From assembly GCA_964468405.1 (NCBI GenBank), contig CAYXTC010000006.1:1-21274 (forward strand): a stretch of 21,274 nucleotides of DNA, in the 5' to 3' direction. The position numbers and the translations under genes are program-made. Below the pieces are notes generated by a model. It saw nothing but the letters and a program-made list of their open reading frames with translations, was not told where the DNA came from and ran no database searches. Numbering within the stretch: position 1 is the stretch's first letter; every line of letters begins with the position of its first letter. The DNA comes from CAYXTC01 sp964468405. Lineage in GTDB: Bacteria > Patescibacteriota > Minisyncoccia > Minisyncoccales > GWA2-38-27. This document shows positions 14,843 to 21,274 of this stretch, piece by piece.

Positions 14843-15463
14843 TTATTTAGTTAAAAGTTGCGAAGAAACGACCCTTTTTATATCTTCCGAGACTTTTTCT
14901 ATTGGCTGTTCGCCGTTTATAACTTTTACGTTTTCAAACCGAGAAGGCATTTTTTCGTAGTTTTCCATTACTTTCGTTAATCTTTCCTCCACCTCAAATA
15001 AAGTTTTCTTACTCCCTCTTTCTGTAATTCTTTGAACGCAAACTTTAGGATCTACTTTTAGTATAAAAGTGAGGTCTGGCCTCAAAAAGTTGTTGTTCAT
15101 TTCGATCAACTTCTCCATATCAAGCCCAGCTGCGGCCCCGAAACAAAAAGTTGAAAAGAAGTAGCGGTCAGAAATAACAAATTTGCCTTCTTTGAGGGCA
15201 GGAATAATCAGGTTTTCCAGATGTTCTTTTCTATCCTGGACAAATAGCTGCTGGAGTTCTTCTGAACTGACTTCAACTTCCTTTTCCAAAACCTTTTTAA
15301 TCTTTTTTCCCGCTTCTGAGTCAATTGTGGGTTCTTTGGTCACAATTACTTGATATCCTCTTTCAATTAAAAAGTCTCTTAGCAAAGAGGATTGAGTGCT
15401 CTGGCCTGAGCCATCCGGGCCTTCAAAGACTATAAATTTTCCTGGGTTATAATTATTGATCAT
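14843..15463 (-). CDS. tmk: Thymidylate kinase with Gln in place of the Walker A Lys
   Basis: Phosphorylates dTMP to dTDP. The 206 aa have a P-loop at 15-23 reading GPDGSGQST, the DRY motif at 99-101, and a lid region TERGSKKTLFEVEERL. The Walker A lysine is replaced by glutamine (Q21, codon CAG checked on the minus strand). It heads tmk-thyX-gatB and has its own extended -10 promoter with about 8 nt of leader. Family assignment is strong from overall motifs and from its place beside thyX and near dCMP deaminase. Whether Q21 lowers or retunes activity is unknown. Confidence 0.93.
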   Translation of the reverse strand: MINNYNPGKFIVFEGPDGSGQSTQSSLLRDFLIERGYQVIVTKEPTIDSEAGKKIKKVLEKEVEVSSEELQQLFVQDRKEHLENLIIPALKEGKFVISDRYFFSTFCFGAAAGLDMEKLIEMNNNFLRPDLTFILKVDPKVCVQRITERGSKKTLFEVEERLTKVMENYEKMPSRFENVKVINGEQPIEKVSEDIKRVVSSQLLTK

Positions 15464-15504
15464 TTCTAATTAATATTACTATACCAAAAAATCTTTCTAA
15501 TTAA
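15463..15504. repeat. 11-bp direct repeats flanking the tmk promoter
   Basis: TTTCTAATTAA occurs at 15463-15473 and again at 15494-15504, 31 bp apart, close to three helical turns. One copy covers the RNA start and the first base of the tmk ATG, the other the -35 zone. The arrangement resembles an operator pair, but the motif is AT-rich. Confidence 0.4.
15478..15486 (-). promoter_or_regulatory. Extended -10 promoter of tmk-thyX-gatB
   Basis: Minus strand TGG followed by TATAGT (15478-15483), 5/6 to consensus, with no good -35. Fourteen nt separate the hexamer from the ATG, the same distance as at dnaE. The RNA start is predicted near 15471. Confidence 0.55.
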
Positions 15505-15510
15505 AAGGCG

Positions 15511-15540
15511 CATAAAAAAGGGCCCTTATGGGCCCTTTAA
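15511..15540 (-). terminator. Rho-independent terminator after the dCMP deaminase gene
   Basis: Perfect 9-bp arms AAAGGGCCC and GGGCCCTTT (15517-15525 and 15530-15538) with a 4-nt loop. On the minus strand the stem runs into six T (15514-15519). It ends the secE-nusG-rplK-deaminase operon and separates it from tmk. A second small hairpin (AACGG/CCGTT, 15554-15572) lies between the stop codon and the terminator. Confidence 0.9.
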
Positions 15541-15577
15541 GATAGTTTAATGTAACGGATATAAAGACCGTTCCCTT

Positions 15578-16111
15578 CTACAGGTTTTCTTTTTTATTCA
15601 AATCCTCACCAAATTTTTCTTCATCGTCAACTATGTCGCGCTGTCGCCAATGCTCTGTCCAGTCACGGACATAAAATATCTTAACACCCCCATCTTTTTT
15701 AGAACACACTACCCGATTTATCCCAGAATTAATTATCATTTTTTTGCAAATAAAACAGGGAAAAGAATCTATTGTTTTTCCTTCCCTATCTTCTAGGTAA
15801 ATATACATAGTCCCTCCTAGAACACTCACCCCGGCACGGGCCGCATTAATAATAGCGTTCTGTTCTGCATGTACGCTCCTGCACATTTCATACTGCTTGC
15901 CGTGGGGAATGTTTAGTTTATCTCTTAGGCAGTTGCCTCTTTCAAAGCAATCTTTGGTTCCCCGGGGCGAGCCGACATAGCCTGCTGAAATTAACTGATC
16001 ATCTCTCACTATCAGAGCACCCGCCTTCACCCGAAAGCAGGTTGATCTCTTTGATATTTCCTTGGCTATCCCCAAATAATACTCATCTTTTGGAGGTCTT
16101 TTGGTGTCCAT
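15578..16111 (-). CDS. Deoxycytidylate (dCMP) deaminase
   Basis: Zinc-dependent deaminase giving dUMP, the substrate of ThyX encoded about 1 kb downstream. The 177 aa contain the zinc/catalytic motif HAE at 81-83 (SVHAEQNAI) and C119-x2-C122 (PCFICKKM), with the dCMP-deaminase-type insert GSPRGTKDCFERGNCLR. It also has a loose resemblance to ComEB. ATG 16111 is chosen; a TTG at 16126 would add five residues inside rplK. One nt separates it from rplK, so it is the last gene of that operon and occupies the place where rplA normally sits. Substrate (dCMP versus related cytidine nucleotides) is by family resemblance. Confidence 0.92.
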   Translation of the reverse strand: MDTKRPPKDEYYLGIAKEISKRSTCFRVKAGALIVRDDQLISAGYVGSPRGTKDCFERGNCLRDKLNIPHGKQYEMCRSVHAEQNAIINAARAGVSVLGGTMYIYLEDREGKTIDSFPCFICKKMIINSGINRVVCSKKDGGVKIFYVRDWTEHWRQRDIVDDEEKFGEDLNKKENL

Positions 16112-16112
16112 A

Positions 16113-16535
16113 TTATTTGATTTCAAGACCCATATTTTTGGCAGTCCCCTCGATGACTTTCATAGCCTGTTCCACATCATCGGTGTTCAGGTCCTCCATT
16201 TTTTCTTGGGCCACCTCTTTAAGTTGGTCCCGAGTAATCTGCCCCACTTTTTTCTGGTTAGGAACGCCAGAGCCTTTTTCTATGCCTGCTGCTTTTTTTA
16301 AGAGCTCTGAGGCAGGGGGTTTTTTTAATTTAAAGTCAAAACTCCTATCTTCGTAAATGGTTATTTCAACAGGAATAGTGCTCCCTCCCTTATCCTTAGT
16401 TTCGTCATTAAACTTCTGACAAAAGTCAGAGATATTTATCCCGTGCTGGGCCAAAGAGGGGCCTATTGGCGGAGCAGGCGTTGCCTGGCCCGCTTTAATT
16501 TGAAGTTTTACAACTGCTATTGTTTTCTTGGCCAT
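16113..16535 (-). CDS. rplK: 50S ribosomal protein L11
   Basis: Forms the GTPase-associated centre with 23S rRNA. The 140 aa are family length. N-terminal domain: VVKLQIKAGQATPAPPIGP and LAQHGINISDFCQKFN; C-terminal rRNA-binding domain: KKPPASELLKKAAG, QITRDQLKEVAQEK and DDVEQAMKVIEGTAKNMGLEI. It is 5 nt after nusG and 1 nt before the deaminase gene. Its usual partner rplA is not downstream. Confidence 0.98.
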   Translation of the reverse strand: MAKKTIAVVKLQIKAGQATPAPPIGPSLAQHGINISDFCQKFNDETKDKGGSTIPVEITIYEDRSFDFKLKKPPASELLKKAAGIEKGSGVPNQKKVGQITRDQLKEVAQEKMEDLNTDDVEQAMKVIEGTAKNMGLEIK

Positions 16536-16540
16536 AATGA

Positions 16541-17086
16541 TTATAGTTTTTTAATTTGCAAAGAGTCAAGTTCTACTGGCGTATCACGCCCGAACATGTT
16601 CACCATTACTTTAACTTTGCCTCTTTCCTGATCAACTTCTGCGACTTTTCCATCAGAATCCTTAAAGGGACCGTCTGTAATCTTCACAGAGTCCCCCGCT
16701 TTTACTTCTATCTTGTAACTGGGGGTTTCAGTGCCCATCCTCTTTTTGATATTATCTATTTCCTCTTGAGAGACCGGTACCGGAGTAGTGCCTACCCCCA
16801 CAAAACCTGTAACATTTGGGGTGTTTCTTACGATATACCAGGAGTCATCAGTAACAATCATTTCCACTAGGACGTACCCGGGATAGATCTTTTCTTCAAC
16901 GTTTTTTCTCTTCCCGCTTTTAATTTTAATCTTTTTTTCTTTGGGTACTAAAACATTGAAAATCTTATCTTCCATACCCAAAGAATCCACTCTCTGTCTG
17001 AGGTTTTTGGCTACTGACTCTTCGTATCCAGAATAAGTATGAATAACGTACCAGTTCCTTTCTTGGGGTAATTTCTGTTTTGGCAT
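16541..17086 (-). CDS. nusG: Transcription termination/antitermination protein NusG
   Basis: Binds RNA polymerase clamp helices and, via its KOW domain, S10 or Rho. The 181 aa match family length: NGN domain (RNWYVIHTYSGYEESVAKNL, KKIYPGYVL-like segment, WYIVRNTPNVTGFVG) and KOW domain about 127-181 (VKAGDSVKITDGPFKD ... FGRDTPVELDSLQIKKL). Sits 3 nt after secE and 5 nt before rplK, the classic order. No Shine-Dalgarno. Confidence 0.98.
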   Translation of the reverse strand: MPKQKLPQERNWYVIHTYSGYEESVAKNLRQRVDSLGMEDKIFNVLVPKEKKIKIKSGKRKNVEEKIYPGYVLVEMIVTDDSWYIVRNTPNVTGFVGVGTTPVPVSQEEIDNIKKRMGTETPSYKIEVKAGDSVKITDGPFKDSDGKVAEVDQERGKVKVMVNMFGRDTPVELDSLQIKKL

Positions 17087-17089
17087 AAA

Positions 17090-17287
17090 TTAAAATATAA
17101 AAGTATTAAGCAGAACGGAAAAAACAAAATCGAGACCTCCCAAAAAAGCAGCCACGGCGAGAGAGGCCCCAACTATTATTAAGGTGTACCTAATAGTCTC
17201 TGATCTTGTCGGCCAGTTTACTTTTTTCATTTCTATCTTAACTTCTTTCAGGAAAGAAATTATTTTGGGAAAAATAGTGATTTTCAT
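17090..17287 (-). CDS. secE: Preprotein translocase subunit SecE
   Basis: Short single-span SecE of 65 aa, the clamp of the SecYEG channel. An amphipathic N-terminal helix leads to the conserved EMKKVNWPTRSETIRYT hinge (about 19-35), followed by one membrane segment (about 36-62). First gene of its operon, with a strong promoter about 36 nt upstream and a hairpin in its leader. No Shine-Dalgarno. Confidence 0.96.
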   Translation of the reverse strand: MKITIFPKIISFLKEVKIEMKKVNWPTRSETIRYTLIIVGASLAVAAFLGGLDFVFSVLLNTFIF

Positions 17288-17293
17288 GGTTTT

Positions 17294-17311
17294 AAAAAGG
17301 GCCTTCCGGCC
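17294..17311 (-). other. Small hairpin plus T5 in the secE leader
   Basis: Minus strand GGCC-GGAA-GGCC (17300-17311), a GNRA-type tetraloop on a 4-bp stem, then C and five T. It lies between the secE promoter and ATG and downstream of gyrB. It could be a weak terminator for gyrB or an attenuator for secE-nusG-rplK. The short stem makes strong termination unlikely. Confidence 0.4.
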
Positions 17312-17322
17312 TTGCGGGTTTA

Positions 17323-17351
17323 ATAATATCCGAAAAATGGAGCAAAGTCAA
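17323..17351 (-). promoter_or_regulatory. Promoter of secE-nusG-rplK-deaminase
   Basis: Minus strand TTGACT (17346-17351), 17 bp, then TATTAT (17323-17328), each 5/6 to consensus with optimal spacing. RNA start is predicted near 17316, giving a leader of about 29 nt, longer than the other leaders here. Confidence 0.75.
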
Positions 17352-17358
17352 GTTTCAC

Positions 17359-19302
17359 TTAGATATCAAGGTTCTGAGCTTCTTTAGCATATGCTTGTAT
17401 AAACTTCTTTCTGGGGTCTACCTCGTCGCCCATTAAAACATCAAAAATCTTATCGGCCTGCTCTGTGTCCTCAACGGCTACCTGATAAAGAACTCTGTTT
17501 TCAGGATCCATGGTAGTATCCCATAATTGATCCGGGTTCATTTCTCCCAGGCCCTTGTACCTTTGAATAGAAACCTTATTGCTCTCCTTCTTCATCTCCT
17601 TCAAAATCCTGTCTTTGTCCTTTTCTTTGTGGGCATACTCTATTCTTTTGCCAGCCTGTATTTTGTAAAGAGGAGGCTGGGCCACATATAAATATCCCTT
17701 TTCAATAATAGGTCTGAAGTATCTGTAGAAAAAAGTAAGCAGCAGAGAGCAAATGTGGGCACCATCCACATCAGCGTCCAAGGTGAGGATAATTTTGTGA
17801 TATCTCGCTTTCTCGATATTAAAATCATCTCCTATGGCAGTACCCAAAGCAATAATCAATGATTTAATTTCTTTAGAGGAAAGAATCCTGTCTAAGCGGG
17901 CCTTTTCTACATTCAGAATCTTCCCCCTTAAAGGCAACACTGCTTGGAAGTGTCTGTCTCTTGCTGTCTTGCAACTGCCTCCGGCCGAATCCCCCTCCAC
18001 TATGAAAAGCTCTGACTTAGCAGGATCTTTTGATATGCAGTCTGCCAGTTTCCCGGGAAGAGCCAGACCCTCAAGGGCCCCTTTCCTCAGAACAGTTTCT
18101 TTGGCGGTGCGGGCGGCCTTCCTAGCCCTAGAGGATAAAATGCATTTTTCAATAATGGCTTTGGCGTCCTGGGGGTTTCTTTCTAAAAAGTCAGTTAGGG
18201 CTTCGGAAACTACTTGATCAACCACTGTTTTGGCTTCTACGTTGCCCAACTTGGCTTTTGTCTGACCCTCGAATTGAGGCTCTCTTATCTTCACAGAGAC
18301 GACCGCTGTCAATCCCTCCCTTATGTCCTCGCCGCTAAAATTACTATCAGAATCTTTAAGAAAATCATTCTTCCTGGCATAGTCATTGAGAGAACGAGTA
18401 AGAGCAGTCCGAAAACCCGTCAAATGAGTCCCGCCCTCTCCTGTGTGGATATTGTTGGCAAAACTCTCCTCCAGGATTTCGTATTCTTCAGTATACCGGA
18501 AGGCTGATTCTACCAGTATCTCGTCTTTCTGGCTGGAACAGTAAAAAGTATTGGCATGACGGGGATTGGCTCCCCTAACCAGATAATTCACATACGAGGC
18601 CAGCCCGCCTTCAAAATAGAAACTGTATTCAAACTTGTCCTTTTCTCTCTCGTCTTTGACAGTTATTCTCACTCCTTTTGTTAAATAGGCCTGTTGCCGG
18701 AGATGTTTTAAAATAGTTTTCCTATTAAGCTCAGTTTCCTTAAAAATATCAGGATCTGGCTGAAACGTAACCGAAGTTCCTCTCTGGCGACATTTGCCGT
18801 CTTTCTTAAGTTTCCCCTTTGGTTTTCCTTTGGCGTATTCTTGAGCATAACGGATACCCCCTCTGCATACTTCTGCTTTAAGGTATTTGGATAGGGCGCA
18901 TACTACAGAAACCCCTACTCCGTGAAGACCGCCGGAAACCTTGTACGCCTGCCCCCCAAATTTTCCTCCTGCATGAAGGGTGGTCATTACTGTTTCCAGG
19001 GCTGACTTCTTGGTGCTTTTGTGGCGCTCTACCGGAATTCCCCTTCCGTCGTCTGTAGTTTTGACCTTGTTGTCCGGCAACAAAACCACCTCTATATTTT
19101 TGGCATACCCTGCGATTGCCTCGTCCAAACCGTTATCAACACATTCCCAAATCAAGTGATGAAGTCCCTCGCTTCCCGTGGAGCCGATATACATACCAGG
19201 CCTTCTCCGTACCGGATCCAGCCCTTCTAAAACATAAATATCTTTTGCTGTGTATTCTTGCTCCTTAGGAGCAGTTTTCTTTTTATTTTGTTTCTTTGCC
19301 AT
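17359..19302 (-). CDS. gyrB: DNA gyrase subunit B
   Basis: ATPase/TOPRIM subunit of type IIA topoisomerase. The 647 aa comprise a GHKL ATPase (E53 and N57 in WECVDNGLDEA, DDGRGIPVE, and lid GGLHGVGVS at 124-132), transducer, TOPRIM domain (E436 in VEGDSAGGS, LDADVDGAHI acids) and the C-terminal tail QRYKGLGEMNPDQLWDTTMDP. Small departures from the usual wording: VVCALS for VVNALS, GGSCKTARDR for GGSAKQGRDR, and LTLDADVDG for MTDADVDG. None removes a catalytic acid. GyrB rather than ParE is inferred from overall motif resemblance. It is 16 nt after pheT with no Shine-Dalgarno. Confidence 0.96.
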   Translation of the reverse strand: MAKKQNKKKTAPKEQEYTAKDIYVLEGLDPVRRRPGMYIGSTGSEGLHHLIWECVDNGLDEAIAGYAKNIEVVLLPDNKVKTTDDGRGIPVERHKSTKKSALETVMTTLHAGGKFGGQAYKVSGGLHGVGVSVVCALSKYLKAEVCRGGIRYAQEYAKGKPKGKLKKDGKCRQRGTSVTFQPDPDIFKETELNRKTILKHLRQQAYLTKGVRITVKDEREKDKFEYSFYFEGGLASYVNYLVRGANPRHANTFYCSSQKDEILVESAFRYTEEYEILEESFANNIHTGEGGTHLTGFRTALTRSLNDYARKNDFLKDSDSNFSGEDIREGLTAVVSVKIREPQFEGQTKAKLGNVEAKTVVDQVVSEALTDFLERNPQDAKAIIEKCILSSRARKAARTAKETVLRKGALEGLALPGKLADCISKDPAKSELFIVEGDSAGGSCKTARDRHFQAVLPLRGKILNVEKARLDRILSSKEIKSLIIALGTAIGDDFNIEKARYHKIILTLDADVDGAHICSLLLTFFYRYFRPIIEKGYLYVAQPPLYKIQAGKRIEYAHKEKDKDRILKEMKKESNKVSIQRYKGLGEMNPDQLWDTTMDPENRVLYQVAVEDTEQADKIFDVLMGDEVDPRKKFIQAYAKEAQNLDI

Positions 19303-19318
19303 ATTTTTAACAAATTAA

Positions 19319-21274
19319 TTATTTCCTTACCTGCCAGTCCGGCTCAACCTCCAGGGCTTTTATAATCCTATCCTGCAGTTCGAGGATTGCTTTATTAGAT
19401 AGGGTTCTATCTTCTGCCTGGTAGATTATATGAAAAGCCAAGTTCTTCTTGCCAAGTGGTAAATTTTCCCCTTCATAAATATCAAAAAGATCGATATCCC
19501 TGATTAAAGATCCTCCTACAGCATTAATTTTATTCATCACGGCCTCCACCTTTATTGACCGGGGAACTAACACTGCTATATCTCTTACTGCTGCCGGATA
19601 CCGCGAGATTGGTTGATAATCCTGTTCTTCTGAAGCTATCTTTTGGAACTTCTCAAAATCAATCTCAAACAGGATTACCCCCTTCCCTATCTTCATTTTG
19701 TTTAATATCTCAGAAGAAATTTCGCCCAGGAAACCTATCTCTTTAGAGCCCACTTTGATTTCAGCGGTCCTTCCCTTTTCCCACACATTAACTTTACTGT
19801 TTTCGGGAGTGGCTTTAAAGTCGTCATACCACGCTTCATTAATTCCCACCTTGTTTAAAAGCGCGTCTACAATACCTTTCATGGTATAAAAATCTTTATG
19901 AGTAGAGAGGGCGGAAAGCATTTTCTTCTCCTTTTGAGAAGACTTGAAGATCTTCCCTATTTCGAAAACATCAACCTCTTTTTCCCCATTGGTTTTCACG
20001 TTTTTTAGAAGGTTGGGAATCAGGCTGGGTCTTAAATATTTATGCTCATCACTGAGAGGATTTTCCAACCGCGCCAGTTTTTTATACCTGAATATCTCCT
20101 TAACGTCTTCTCCGATGAAAGAGTAGTTGTAGGATTCGAAAAAGCCCAGTTCCTTGAATATATCCTTTGTGAAATTTTCCCAAAATACTGAAAAGTTTCT
20201 TTCAGGCGGCGCCAAAGATATTAGAGGAAAGGAGGCGGTGATGTTTTCATATCCGTAAATCCGCCCCACCTCTTCTACTAGATCCTGGGGTATTGATAGA
20301 TCCAATCTCCGGGTAGGAATTTCTACTTCTATCATTTTACCATTCTTTTTATTTTTAAGACCCAATCTGGAAAAAATATTCCTTATGTCTTTTTCTGGAA
20401 TTATAATACCGAGCAATTTTCTGATATTACTGGGATCTATCTTCATTTTTTTAGGGAACCTCTTTTGGGGATAGAAGTCGGTCAGGCCAGATACTACTTT
20501 CCCTCCCGCTTCTTTTTTAATCAACAGAGATGCTCTGTTGATGGCCTCTTCTGTAAGATTAGGATCTATTTCATTTTCAAACCTCCAAGACGCATCAGTT
20601 TTTAACTGAAGTTTCCTTGAAGCGCGCCTGGTCAGCAAAGAGGCGAAATTAGCAGACTCTAAAATAATCGTATCGGTCTCAGAGTTAATTTCTGCCTTTT
20701 TCCCTCCTTTTATCCCGGCTATGGCCAAAGGGCCCTCCGGGTCTGCTATGACTAAAATATCTCTGTCTAGTTTATACTCCCCGTCGTCTAAGGTAGTTAT
20801 CTTTTCTCCTTTCTTAGCCCTTCTTACAATTATCTCTCTGTTCCCTACCTTGTTAACATCAAAAGCATGAAGAGGTTGTCCCATTTCAAGCATCACATAG
20901 TTTGTAATATCTACTATATTGTTAATGGACTGGACACCGCAGGAATTTATTTTATCTTTCAGCCACTTGGGAGAAGGCCCCACCCTTACGCCCTCTATTA
21001 CTTTGGCTGTATAGCGAAGGCAATCCTTATTGCTTTTAACTTTAAGATCCACTGGCCCCTTCCCTCCCTTTTTCTCTTTTATTTTATCGGGATATTTCAA
21101 TTTTTGGTTAGTGATGGCTGCTATCTCCTGGGCTACTCCGAGGTGAGAAAAGCAATCGGAGCTCCGGTCAGGCAAAACATCTATGTCTAAAAGATGGTCG
21201 TTGTTTTTTTTCTCCAAGCCCTCTACTTCAAAACTATGCATAGTTAAAAGTTTTGCCAGTTTTTCTGGCTTGGG
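19319..21274 (-). CDS. pheT: Phenylalanine--tRNA ligase beta subunit (partial, cut by right edge)
   Basis: Non-catalytic/editing subunit of PheRS; the visible 651 aa are in frame to the last base. The N-terminal fragment PKPEKLAKLLTMHSFEVEG passes within about 25 residues into DIDVLPDRSSDCFSHLGVAQEIAAI, so the roughly 100-aa tRNA-binding OB domain normally inserted here is missing. B3/B4 editing core (INNIVDITNYVMLEMGQPLHAFD, KTDASWRFENEIDP), B5 (RRLDLSIPQDLVEEVGRIYGY), the catalytic-like module, and a C-terminal FDX-ACB anticodon domain (about the last 90 residues) are present. The true start is outside the window; the internal ATG at 21241 is not it. pheS is not visible. Confidence 0.95.
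   Translation of the reverse strand, partial: PKPEKLAKLLTMHSFEVEGLEKKNNDHLLDIDVLPDRSSDCFSHLGVAQEIAAITNQKLKYPDKIKEKKGGKGPVDLKVKSNKDCLRYTAKVIEGVRVGPSPKWLKDKINSCGVQSINNIVDITNYVMLEMGQPLHAFDVNKVGNREIIVRRAKKGEKITTLDDGEYKLDRDILVIADPEGPLAIAGIKGGKKAEINSETDTIILESANFASLLTRRASRKLQLKTDASWRFENEIDPNLTEEAINRASLLIKKEAGGKVVSGLTDFYPQKRFPKKMKIDPSNIRKLLGIIIPEKDIRNIFSRLGLKNKKNGKMIEVEIPTRRLDLSIPQDLVEEVGRIYGYENITASFPLISLAPPERNFSVFWENFTKDIFKELGFFESYNYSFIGEDVKEIFRYKKLARLENPLSDEHKYLRPSLIPNLLKNVKTNGEKEVDVFEIGKIFKSSQKEKKMLSALSTHKDFYTMKGIVDALLNKVGINEAWYDDFKATPENSKVNVWEKGRTAEIKVGSKEIGFLGEISSEILNKMKIGKGVILFEIDFEKFQKIASEEQDYQPISRYPAAVRDIAVLVPRSIKVEAVMNKINAVGGSLIRDIDLFDIYEGENLPLGKKNLAFHIIYQAEDRTLSNKAILELQDRIIKALEVEPDWQVRK

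Noticed and set aside
16112..16126. TTG start for dCMP deaminase at 16126
   Set aside because: It lies inside the rplK end; ATG 16111 directly follows the rplK stop and gives normal spacing.
20867..21190. Plus-strand 107-aa frame opposite pheT
   Set aside because: Antisense shadow with no motif; the opposite strand is unambiguous PheRS beta.

Overview
This 21.3-kb window is dense bacterial chromosome with 20 protein-coding genes, about 97% coding by eye, and no stretch over 115 bases without a gene. I see no tRNA, rRNA, CRISPR array, insertion sequence, integrase or phage gene. The gene set is almost entirely core housekeeping: ribosomal proteins, RNA processing, replication, tRNA charging and modification, and dTMP synthesis. 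The compact, slightly AT-rich, Lys/Glu-rich coding, trimmed aminoacyl-tRNA synthetases, long charged tails on small ribosomal proteins, near-absence of Shine-Dalgarno sequences, and L11 without L1 beside it all point to Patescibacteria (Candidate Phyla Radiation), most likely Parcubacteria. That placement is inference. TGA is used as stop (dnaE, thrS), which argues against the UGA-recoding Gracilibacteria/Absconditabacteria.

Layout, left to right: (1) A leftward operon, rnhB-rpmF-nusB-rnc-rpsP (2922 to 95), encodes RNase HII, L32, NusB, RNase III and S16. The S16 tail is a tandem repeat interrupted by a 100-N assembly gap. A perfect-consensus leftward promoter follows and drives something beyond the left edge. 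(2) A rightward operon starts at an extended -10 promoter and contains dnaE, a GH130-like glycosidase, thrS and an uncharacterised membrane protein. It ends at a clear terminator near 10440. (3) A rightward miaB-miaA pair, whose two enzymes act consecutively on tRNA A37, is separated by an 84-bp imperfect palindrome. (4) miaA overlaps tail-to-tail with a leftward unit tmk-thyX-gatB. (5) A leftward secE-nusG-rplK-dCMP deaminase operon has a strong promoter and a strong terminator. (6) A leftward pheT (truncated by the right edge)-gyrB pair.

Functional links: dCMP deaminase, ThyX and Tmk form a dCMP to dUMP to dTMP to dTDP route spread over two adjacent units. MiaA and MiaB together make ms2i6A37. 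NusB, NusG, SecE, L11, L32 and S16 belong to the transcription/translation machinery. I found no clearly new multi-gene system. The best leads are the 84-bp structured element (11711-11794), the 540-aa membrane protein, the repeat-bearing S16 tail, Lys-to-Gln in the Tmk Walker A motif, loss of accessory domains from two tRNA synthetases, and the apparent short-leader/non-Shine-Dalgarno mode of gene starts.
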